DNA of 64,000 nt from NCBI GenBank assembly GCA_003599575.1, contig QZKV01000190.1:1-64000 (forward strand), written 5' to 3'. Below are positions 9,225-16,762 of this stretch, one piece after another (position 1 is the stretch's first letter; each line of letters starts with the position of its first letter). Source of the DNA: Desulfobacteraceae bacterium. GTDB taxonomy: Bacteria; Desulfobacterota; Desulfobacteria; Desulfobacterales; Desulfosarcinaceae. The notes below the pieces were generated by a model, which was not told the origin of the DNA, made no database searches, and saw only the letters and a list, made by a program, of their open reading frames with translations. Position numbers and translations under genes: made by a program.

Positions 9225-10607
9225 TCAAGCCACCTCTTCCATTTCAGCGTGCGCCAGGCCGTATTTGGACCTCACGTAGGCATTGTCCTTTCCGATATCG
9301 CAGGTCACCCATTTGATCCTAGGCGGCGATTCGGACATTTTGACAAAGCCGGAGGTGATCATCACTTTTCCCAGGGTTTGATCTTCAAACTCTGTAAATG
9401 ATTTGCGCACATGCCATTGTTTGTTCTCCAGGGCGCTTTCGGGCGTCATCACCTTCATGATGATGGGCACGCCGCCGCCGCGCCACTTGGAACGCGCCGC
9501 CTTGCTGGCGTACTTCAAGGCTTTGAACACGAGCTGGTCGGCCGTGTAGAGCAGTGTTCTTTCCTCGATCTGTTTGTGCAGGCGCATGGCCTGTTCGAGT
9601 ATGTCCGGGATGCGGTCGGACGTATACCGCCAGTTGTTTTCGAAGGTGCCTGTCCAGCCCCACAAGCCTAGAATCTTCACCAGCGCGCGGAAGTCGTGAT
9701 CGCGCGGAGCGGCGATGGCCACATAGCCGTCTTTGCATTTCCAATGTCCGTAGGGATAAAGGATGAAGTCGAGCACGCCGATGCGCGGCCGGGCGTTGTC
9801 CCAGGTGTAACCGATGGCCGCGGGCATGCCGGTGATCGACGCATAGGCGTCCATGCCGGCCACGTCGACCATCTGCCCCTCGCCGGTTCGCTTTCGGTGG
9901 ATCAGGGCCACGGTGCCACCCAGGGCGGCGCTCAATCCGCTGATGTACCACCCCATCCACATGCCGGCCTTCAGCGGCCAGTTGTAAGGCTCCGGTTGCG
10001 TGGCCGGATCGCCCATCTGGGCCGAGAGGCCAGAACCGGCCTGGGTGGTGATATCCGTATCCGGCATGTGCGCGTATACTTCGGCTTTTTGCGAATACTG
10101 CCCGTAGGGCGTGACGGCGATGTAGATCAGACCGGCATTGTCGGCCGAAAGCTGGCGGTAGCCGATCCCCCAGGCATCCATCTGCCCGGCCGGATAAGTC
10201 TCGATGACCACTGTGGCCTTTTGCGCCAGCCGCGCGAAATCACTCCGGTCGCGTGCGCTGTTTTTCAGGTCGAGCGTCATGTAACGCTTGTTGCGCCCCT
10301 CCACGATAAAGGGAATGCCGATACCGGCGGCGGTTTTACCGAAAGGCGTCATGCAACGCGCCGGGTCGCCTTGCGGCGGTTCGATCTTGATCACCTCGGC
10401 ACCAAATTCGGCGAAAAAACCGGCTGCAATGATACCCGCGAAATTGCCCTCACTGGCATCCAGCACCATGACATCGTCGAGGGCCTCGGGCCGGCCTTCG
10501 GGCTGCATCAGCTTTTCGATGGTTTCTCTCCACGCGGTAAGACCGCTCCCCGCGCCGGAATAGCGCGTATAAGCCACTTCCTTGTTTCTTTTACCGAACA
10601 GTTTCAT
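9225..10607 (-). CDS. Class III (CaiB/BaiF/formyl-CoA transferase family) CoA-transferase, second subunit
   Basis: This 460-residue CoA-transferase III protein carries the N-terminal signature VMVLDASEGNFAGIIAAGFF and AEFGAEVIKIEPPQGDP. The predicted catalytic Asp is at about residue 185 in DITTQAGSG. It overlaps the upstream partner by four bases (ATGA), so the two are translationally coupled and may form a heteromer, as known for BbsEF-type benzylsuccinate CoA-transferase. Family members move CoA between carboxylic acids. The substrate is unknown. A fumarate-adduct or aromatic acid is possible, but no other pathway gene is here to support it. Confidence 0.85.
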   Translation of the reverse strand: MKLFGKRNKEVAYTRYSGAGSGLTAWRETIEKLMQPEGRPEALDDVMVLDASEGNFAGIIAAGFFAEFGAEVIKIEPPQGDPARCMTPFGKTAAGIGIPFIVEGRNKRYMTLDLKNSARDRSDFARLAQKATVVIETYPAGQMDAWGIGYRQLSADNAGLIYIAVTPYGQYSQKAEVYAHMPDTDITTQAGSGLSAQMGDPATQPEPYNWPLKAGMWMGWYISGLSAALGGTVALIHRKRTGEGQMVDVAGMDAYASITGMPAAIGYTWDNARPRIGVLDFILYPYGHWKCKDGYVAIAAPRDHDFRALVKILGLWGWTGTFENNWRYTSDRIPDILEQAMRLHKQIEERTLLYTADQLVFKALKYASKAARSKWRGGGVPIIMKVMTPESALENKQWHVRKSFTEFEDQTLGKVMITSGFVKMSESPPRIKWVTCDIGKDNAYVRSKYGLAHAEMEEVA

Positions 10608-11959
10608 GGCTCGCCCTTTCGCCCGAAGTTGTAGATCGGATCATTGTCCAGATGGTAGTAAACGGGCGGCTTCAATCCGGGTTTGTCGTCAAATGTGCCG
10701 ATCACCTTTTTCTTTTCCAAAGCGGCCATCTCCTCTTCCGAGAGGCCGAGGAACTTCTTGAGCACCAAACGGTTGTGGTAGCCCAGCGGGCGTGCCAGCC
10801 ACTTGGTCCTGCCGGGAGTGCGGCTCAGCATGGCCGATGTGCCGGACAAGACAAACTCGCCGTACATGTCGTCATTGAACAGGATGACGCTGCCCCGTTC
10901 ACGCCGCCAGGCATCCTGGCAGACCATTTTGTCATCGACCACTTCGGCCGCCGCAAATCCTTCCCTGCGGGCCGCTTCGAGGACGGCGGCGCTGTCCGTT
11001 GCGCCAACCCATTGCGCGACGACGTCGCGCAATGCAGCGGCATTTTCTTTTTTGAGGCCCGCAAGGCAGGTGGCGAAGCGCTGGTCGGTCAAAAGTTCCG
11101 GCCGGCCCATGGACCGGCACAGGCCGGCGAAGTGGCTGTGGGTCGCGCAGGCCAGGGCCAGGAACCGGCTGTCGCGCGTCTTGAAAATCGCCGCGGCCAT
11201 CATGGCCGGGTCATTGTGGCCCGTTCGTTCAAGGGACTCACCGGTCATCTGGCGGTAGGTGAAATGGGGCAGGGCGCGCATCAGCGACTCGGTTTGGGAC
11301 AGGTCGATATACTGCCCCTTGCCGCTCTTTTCGCGGTGGTACAGCGCCATCAGCACCGCCAGGGCGCCGACGTTGCCGGGGATGAAATCGCCGAGATAGT
11401 CGGGCAGCTTGTAGAATTTTTCAGTGCCGGGATGCCCGTTCAGGCTCAACACCCCACTGGCGGCCTGGGCCAGAAGGTCCCAGCCCGGGAAATAGCGCAT
11501 GGGGCCGTACTGGCCATAGGTGGAGCAGCTCAGGTAGATCACCTTGGGATTGATTTTACCGATCTGCGAATAGCCCACGCCCCAGGCCTCGGCCGTCCCC
11601 GGAGCGAAATTCTCCGTCACGATGTCGGCGCTTGCGGCCATCTTGTAAATCAGCTCCTTGGATTCCGGGCGTTTGAGATTCACCGAAACGAAGTATTTGT
11701 TGCGCGTGATGAAGTGAAAGGTCGGGTTGGAGTGCTTCCAATATCTTCCCCAATAGGTGGAGGGCCGCCACAGATCTCCGTAAAAAGGGACTTCCAGCTT
11801 GATGACTTCGCCGCCGTAATCGGCCAGAATGCGCGTCACGGTCGGACCGAAGATCACGTGCGTGAAATCCAGCACCCGGATCCCCTTGAGCACCTCGGGT
11901 TTTGCATTGGTTTTGGAGGGATCGAAAAGCGCTGTGCTGTAGCGGAAGTAATCGTTCAT
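10604..11959 (-). CDS. Class III CoA-transferase, first subunit
   Basis: This 451-residue CoA-transferase III family protein has the signature IRVLDFTHVIFGPTVTRILADYGGEV (seen at about residues 27-52). The candidate catalytic Asp is at about residue 161 in GWDLLAQAASG. It lies three bases after livF and overlaps the next CoA-transferase by four bases. The two share the fold but differ clearly, so they look like paralogous subunits rather than a recent duplication. Co-transcription with a LIV transporter ties CoA activation to import. Confidence 0.85.
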   Translation of the reverse strand: MNDYFRYSTALFDPSKTNAKPEVLKGIRVLDFTHVIFGPTVTRILADYGGEVIKLEVPFYGDLWRPSTYWGRYWKHSNPTFHFITRNKYFVSVNLKRPESKELIYKMAASADIVTENFAPGTAEAWGVGYSQIGKINPKVIYLSCSTYGQYGPMRYFPGWDLLAQAASGVLSLNGHPGTEKFYKLPDYLGDFIPGNVGALAVLMALYHREKSGKGQYIDLSQTESLMRALPHFTYRQMTGESLERTGHNDPAMMAAAIFKTRDSRFLALACATHSHFAGLCRSMGRPELLTDQRFATCLAGLKKENAAALRDVVAQWVGATDSAAVLEAARREGFAAAEVVDDKMVCQDAWRRERGSVILFNDDMYGEFVLSGTSAMLSRTPGRTKWLARPLGYHNRLVLKKFLGLSEEEMAALEKKKVIGTFDDKPGLKPPVYYHLDNDPIYNFGRKGEP

Positions 11960-11962
11960 GCG

Positions 11963-12667
11963 TCATCTCCCCAGGTAGGCCTTCTTGATCATGTCGCTCT
12001 TCATCAAATCGGCCGAGGCTCCCTCGATCACCACACGACCGTGCTGGATCACGTATCCGCGGTCGGCCAGTTGAAGCGCGCGCAGCGCGTTTTGTTCCGG
12101 AATAAGGATCGTGATGCCCATGCCGCGCAGCTTGCCCAGGGTTTCGAACAAGCCGTCAACGATCACCGGGGCCAGGCCGATGGAGGGTTCGTCCACCATG
12201 ATGAAACGCGGTTTGGCCATCAATCCGCGCGCGATACACAGCATCTGCTGTTCGCCTCCGCTGAGCAGCCGGCTTTGCTGTTGGGAGCGCTCCTTGAGAA
12301 TGGGGAACAACTCGGTCACCCAGGCAAGTGCCGCCTGACGCCCTTTCCAGTTGCTGCCCGGGTAAGCCCCCAGCATGAGGTTTTCTTTGACGGTCAAATA
12401 CGGGAAGATCCGGTGGCCTTCGGGAATATGGACCACGCCAGCTGCGACCACCCTGTGGGGTGCCCATCCCATGATTGAACGGCCCTCAAAAAGGATGTCG
12501 CCCGAATTGGGTTTCAGGATGCCCTGGATGGCGTTCAGGATCGTGCTTTTGCCGGCTCCGTTGGACCCCAGCAGGGTGACGATTTCCCCGGCTTCAATTT
12601 TGAAACTCACATTGTGAAGCACCGGGATCATGCCGTGCGATGCACTCAGGTTTTTCACCTCAAGCAT
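11963..12667 (-). CDS. livF: LIV-type ABC transporter ATPase LivF
   Basis: This 234-residue cytoplasmic ATPase of the branched-chain amino acid transporter family has Walker A LLGSNGAGKST, signature LLSGGEQQMLCIARGL, Walker B FIMVDEPSIGLAP and the LivF-type ending (ADRGYVIQHGRVVIEG). It overlaps livG by eight bases and is followed directly by the CoA-transferase genes. It pairs with LivG to power the LivHM permease. Confidence 0.93.
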   Translation of the reverse strand: MLEVKNLSASHGMIPVLHNVSFKIEAGEIVTLLGSNGAGKSTILNAIQGILKPNSGDILFEGRSIMGWAPHRVVAAGVVHIPEGHRIFPYLTVKENLMLGAYPGSNWKGRQAALAWVTELFPILKERSQQQSRLLSGGEQQMLCIARGLMAKPRFIMVDEPSIGLAPVIVDGLFETLGKLRGMGITILIPEQNALRALQLADRGYVIQHGRVVIEGASADLMKSDMIKKAYLGR

Positions 12668-13406
12668 ACTGCCTCCAGCCTTTGCCCAGGTAAGCTTCGA
12701 TCACCACATCGTTGTTGATGACCTCGTCGGGGGTGCCGTCGGCGATCAACTGGCCGTAGTTGATGGCGATCACGCGTTCGGCCGCATCCATGATGATGGC
12801 CATCACGTGCTCGATCCAGAAAATGGTCAGTCCGAAATGGTTTTTGGCGCGCATGACCATTTCCACGGCCCGCTTGGCCTCGCCGGGATTCAATCCGGCC
12901 ATCACCTCGTCGATGAAAAGCAGCTTGGGTGTGGTGGCCAGGGCGCGCGCCAACTCCAGCATGCGCAGCTCATAGAAGGTCAGATCCCGGGCCAGGATAT
13001 TGCGCTTGCTGAACAGCCCCACGAACTCCAGGTATTGCGTCGCTTCCACGGCGGCGTCCTCGAAACTTTGGTGGATGCGCTCTTTTCCGCACAACACGGC
13101 CGTGATCACGCTCATCAGGGCGGTCAGCTCCGGAAAGGGCCGCGGGATCTGATAAGTCCGCGCCAACCCGCAGTGGGCCCTTTCCCAAGGGCTGGACCGG
13201 GTGATGTAGCGGCCCTCCAATTGGATCGTGCCCTCATCGGCTTTCAGGTATCCGGTCAGCAGATTGACCACGGTGGACTTGCCGGCCCCATTGGGCCCGA
13301 TGAATCCAACCGTCTCGCCCTCGTGAATGGTGAAACTGAGTTGATTGACGGCGAGCAGACCCCCGAAACGCTTGGTGAGACCGTTCACTTCCAGCATTTC
13401 CGGCAT
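12660..13406 (-). CDS. livG: LIV-type ABC transporter ATPase LivG
   Basis: This 248-residue ATPase has Walker A FIGPNGAGKSTVVNLLTGYL, followed by the LivG-specific insert region (CGLARTYQIPRPFPELTALM). The ABC signature is degenerate (LTFYELRMLELARALA in place of the usual LSGGQ), and Walker B is LLFIDEVMAGLNP. The Leu-Thr-Phe-Tyr-Glu substitution at the signature is unusual and may be family-specific. It lies four bases from the livM stop and overlaps livF. Confidence 0.9.
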   Translation of the reverse strand: MPEMLEVNGLTKRFGGLLAVNQLSFTIHEGETVGFIGPNGAGKSTVVNLLTGYLKADEGTIQLEGRYITRSSPWERAHCGLARTYQIPRPFPELTALMSVITAVLCGKERIHQSFEDAAVEATQYLEFVGLFSKRNILARDLTFYELRMLELARALATTPKLLFIDEVMAGLNPGEAKRAVEMVMRAKNHFGLTIFWIEHVMAIIMDAAERVIAINYGQLIADGTPDEVINNDVVIEAYLGKGWRQYA

Positions 13407-13409
13407 CGA

Positions 13410-14456
13410 TCACCTCCGCACATGGATCGTCGGCATATATTCCCGGTAATGGCGCTTGCGGTACAAACCGAAGAGTCCTTCCCCTCTGGGCAGGATAAAC
13501 AGGAGGATCAGCAGGATGATCGGGAAGGCCACGGGTTGGAAAGGGCCCATGGTCCTGATGAGGATCATTTCCAGGAAAGCGATGAAGTAGCCTCCGGTGA
13601 CGCACCCGAACACCTGGGCGCGGCCGCCGACCATGAAGACCAGCAGGATTTTCAACATGAACGTCATGGGCAGATAGGTGATGCCGGCGAAGGTTCCCAG
13701 ATAATGAGCCAAAAACCAGCCCACCACGCCGATCATGCCGGCTGCGGCGACAAAGGAGATGATTTTGACCCTGTTGATGTGGACGCCGATGCCGTGGGCC
13801 ACTTCCTCGTCGTCGTTGACCGTTGCCATGATCAGGCCGTAGCGGGATTTGAGCACCTTGTTGACCACCCACAGTTAGAGCAGCATGATCGCCGCCGAAA
13901 TATAGGCGGCCGCGATGAAGTTGATCCTGACATTATCGAAATGGAACAGCAGATCGACCCCGAACAGGCCGACATCGCCCTTGAAAATGCCCGTATAGAT
14001 AAAGGTCACTTTCAGGAAGACGAGCGGAAGCAGCAAGGTGAGCAGGACATAGTAAAGCCCGCGCGCGACAATGACCAGGGGACTGAAAACGATTGCGGCG
14101 AACACCGAAAAGATGATCGCGAAGGGCAGCGTCAAAAGCGGTCCCCAGCCCAGATGGATGCTGAGCAGGGCGGCGGTATAGCCGCCGATGCCGACATAGA
14201 AATTGGGTCCGAAGTTGATGCGCCCGGTCCCCACGGTCATCAGGCTCAGCGGAATGGCGATGGCCGCATAGATGTTGGCCGAGACCATGGTGTTGATCAG
14301 GCCGGGGCTGACAAAATAGGAAACCGCTGGAAACACCAGCAGGGCACAGGTCCACACCAAGGTGTTGCGCCAGTAGCGCGGTTCGATGATCCAGTCCCAC
14401 TTCTTGCCTTTGTAGCGCAGCACCACGCGGTCGCGTTTGACTTCGACGTCTACCAT
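13410..14456 (-). pseudogene. livM: LIV-type permease LivM interrupted by an in-frame TAA
   Basis: The two halves lie in the same reading frame. The first 193 codons end IMLL, a TAA follows at 13875-13877, and the frame continues LWVVNKVLKSRYGLIMATVNDDEEVAHGIGV, a normal LivM continuation. LivM is the second membrane subunit of the transporter, with about ten hydrophobic segments over the joined frame. TAA is not a recoded codon in bacteria, so this is a nonsense mutation or a sequence error. If real, the transporter is inactive unless the halves assemble. There is no frameshift and the rest of the gene is well preserved, so any inactivation is recent. Confidence 0.8.
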
Positions 14457-15325
14457 AGCGTTTCACTCCTGGCCAATCCCTGCGGGCGGATAACCAGAAT
14501 GACCATCACCAGCAGCAGTGCCGCAAGGTTCATGAAGCGCGGTTCCCCCACCACGAAACACATCACGGCATGGGTGATGCCGATGAGGAAGCTGGCGATG
14601 ATGGTCCCCTTGATGTTGCCGAGCCCGCCCAGTACGGCGATCAGAATGGCGATGATCATGCAGTTCCAGCCCATGGCCGGTTCGATCATCCATACCGGCG
14701 ATACCATCAGCATGGCGATAATCACCGGTATCAAAACGATCATCGTGACAAAAATGTACAGCGATTCCACTTTGATGCCGATGAACCGGGAGCTTTCGAT
14801 GCTTTGGGAAAGCGCCCGGATCGCCAGGCCTTCTTTGGTTTTGACAAAGAAAAGAACGAAGAGCGCGGTGAGCGCAAGCCCGATGAAGGCGGCGATCACA
14901 AGCTGTGCGGGAATGACCGCCGCTCCGAGCTCGACCACACCATCCACCAGCGTGGTCGGCAGGTACACGGCTTCCTGGATCGGATAACGCCAGGAAACGG
15001 CCTGCTCGACAATCAAAGCGATCAGCAGCAGGGCCGTCAGCAGGGTCATTTCATCTGCGATGTATTTGCGGATCAGGAAGCGGTAAATGAAGATGCCGAT
15101 CGCGAACTGCACGATCACCATCCCGGCGATGGCGGGGATCAGCCCGAAGCCCCATTCGCGCATGAACATCCAGGTACCGTAAATCGTCAGCGGGAATATA
15201 TAGGCGTATCCCAGGTGGAAAATCCGCAGCACGCCGCAAATCAGGGAGAAACCCAGGGCGATCAGCAGGTAGATCGCGCCCATGACGAACCCGTAAATCA
15301 GGACGAAAAAGAGCGTCTCCCACAT
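14450..15325 (-). CDS. livH: LIV-type permease LivH
   Basis: This 291-residue polytopic membrane protein of the LivH family begins MWETLFFVLIYGFVMGAIY. Typical motifs are ALGFSLICGVLRIFHLGYAY near the N-terminus, EGLAIRALSQSIESSRFIGI in the cytoplasmic loop and AVLGGLGNIKGTIIASFLIG near the end. The start at 15325 follows AAAGGAG. It is the first gene of the minus-strand operon livH-livM-livG-livF-CoA-transferases-binding protein, and its stop overlaps the livM start. Confidence 0.92.
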   Translation of the reverse strand: MWETLFFVLIYGFVMGAIYLLIALGFSLICGVLRIFHLGYAYIFPLTIYGTWMFMREWGFGLIPAIAGMVIVQFAIGIFIYRFLIRKYIADEMTLLTALLLIALIVEQAVSWRYPIQEAVYLPTTLVDGVVELGAAVIPAQLVIAAFIGLALTALFVLFFVKTKEGLAIRALSQSIESSRFIGIKVESLYIFVTMIVLIPVIIAMLMVSPVWMIEPAMGWNCMIIAILIAVLGGLGNIKGTIIASFLIGITHAVMCFVVGEPRFMNLAALLLVMVILVIRPQGLARSETLW

Positions 15326-16132
15326 GAGATCTACTCCTTTCAAAATGTCCGCAGAAAAGGGTTCCCGCAGATTTTATTTGGGTGTACCCGGCATGTATTC
15401 AGCAGGAAAGCGGATGAGGCGGGCTCGCGGAATCAGATCAACGATGGAAAATTCATATGCCGAGGCACGATTTTAAACGACCGCTGGTTCAATTTCGGTT
15501 ACGCAATCGCAATCTGCTCCCGCCCTGACGGAAGGCACCTGCTTGCCCCCTGGAAGGGGATTGAGCAAGAAATATACCACCCGGGCGGGTACTCAATCGT
15601 ACACAAGATTCGTTGTTTATAAGATCCCGCAAAAGGAAACAGGTCTGGTTTGCAGATCCATGTGCCGGTATTTTTTACAATCTGTAAAAAGAAATTTGAG
15701 TCGCCACCGGCAGGCCTCCATTTCATCGGGGTTCCTTGCGAGCTCCCTTTTTCTGCTGAATGCTGCGAAAATCGCCACCAGATACAGTGTTGGATGCATT
15801 TACAGAATTACCTATAGGTTTAAAATTGTGGGCAACGGATTTTGGAAATTCTAATGGTGGGTCTTTTTCTATTGACATCGGACACCGGGCCACGGAAGGG
15901 GCCAGCAGCTTTGAGCAACCGGATTCAGGCCGGCGCCGGTATGCGTGAGAAGACATTTTTCGACTTTGCAAGAATTCATCACCCGTCTGATGGATCCCCA
16001 AAAATGCCGATCTGAACGTCATCTTGAGCGAAGCGAGCGATCTTAGCCGTCTATACCGAAAAGGGTGAGATTTTTCCCTTGGGTCGCAATGACAAGTGAG
16101 CAGATAGGCATTTTTTTCGAGTTCATCATCCA
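15326..16132. other. Intergenic region upstream of the LIV operon
   Basis: About 800 bases lie between the divergent livH and receiver genes. No convincing gene is seen; the short frames at 15543-15854 and 15760-15948 lack family features and ribosome sites. The right end holds a repeat element (16016-16095). The LIV operon promoter must lie here, but no clear -35/-10 pair stood out. Confidence 0.5.
16016..16095. repeat. Dispersed intergenic repeat with GTCAT.../...AATGAC ends
   Basis: CGTCATCTTGAGCGAAGCGA leads inward from one side and GGGTCGCAATGACA from the other. This has the layout of the common bacterial intergenic repeats whose ends read GTCATTGCGA and TCGCAATGAC. Copies elsewhere in the genome are expected, but only this one is in the window. 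Confidence 0.45.
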
Positions 16133-16180
16133 TTGAATTCTGAAGACATGGCCGAAAGTTTCATTGTTGGGAATGAAGAT

Positions 16181-16573
16181 ATGGCCGATGGCGCGAACAT
16201 AAAAATCTTGATCACCGACGATCATCGATTGTTCAGAGAGACCTTGCGGATGGTTCTGCAATCAAGAGCCGATCTGCAAGTCATTGGAGAAGCTGAAAAC
16301 GGCCAAGTTGCCGTCCGAAAGGCAAGAGAGTTTTGCCCGGATGTGGTGCTGATGGATATCAGCATGCCTGTGCTTGGCGGCGTTGACGCAACCCGGCAGA
16401 TCAGAAATGCGTGCCCCAAAACCAAAGTTATCGCACTCTCCAATCAAACCGAAGAATTCTATGTACAAGAGATGATGGATGCCGGGGCAGCGGATTACCT
16501 TACGAAGTCCGATAACATAAAGGACATCGAGCGGTCCATCCGCGATGCATGTTCACGAAATGGATCCGAATAA
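16181..16573 (+). CDS. Single-domain response regulator receiver (NarL-type)
   Basis: This receiver domain of about 130 residues reads ANIKILITDDHRLFRETL (acidic pocket), DVVLMDISMPVLGG (phospho-acceptor Asp), VIALSNQ (switch Ser/Thr region) and GAADYLTKSDNIKDI (conserved Lys). It resembles the receiver of NarL/LuxR-type regulators, but the frame stops at the end of the receiver and no HTH follows. It is therefore either a stand-alone signalling domain or a regulator that has lost its output part. ATG codons at 16148 and 16181 are both possible; the second gives the usual receiver start. No kinase gene is nearby. Confidence 0.75.
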   Translation: MADGANIKILITDDHRLFRETLRMVLQSRADLQVIGEAENGQVAVRKAREFCPDVVLMDISMPVLGGVDATRQIRNACPKTKVIALSNQTEEFYVQEMMDAGAADYLTKSDNIKDIERSIRDACSRNGSE

Positions 16574-16762
16574 AGCGGCAATCCTCGTCAACACACCATC
16601 TTCCGGGCCCAGTCGGCTGTTGCGTTGCGATCGCAATCCAATGGACCGCCGCCATCCGGATACCCCGGAGGGTTCCTTTCAGTGATTCTGAGCCCCGGTG
16701 GGTTAATGGGGCGTGTCATTACCGCTGGATGGGTAAACAAATCAAGCGGATGGGCGAACTTC

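Noticed and set aside
13875-13877. The livM stop as a recoded codon
   Set aside because: It is TAA on the coding strand. Selenocysteine uses TGA and pyrrolysine TAG, and LivM has no such residue at this place.
12630-14987. A 785-codon open frame on the plus strand opposite the LIV genes
   Set aside because: It is antisense to livG, livM and livH, is rich in His/Asp/Gln in a way typical of shadow frames, and has no family motif.
15955-15982. A second copy of the MITE end (GACTTTGCAAGAATTCATCA)
   Set aside because: It is only loosely similar to GACTTTTTACGAGTTCATCA and has no partner end in the right orientation near the 16.0 kb repeat.
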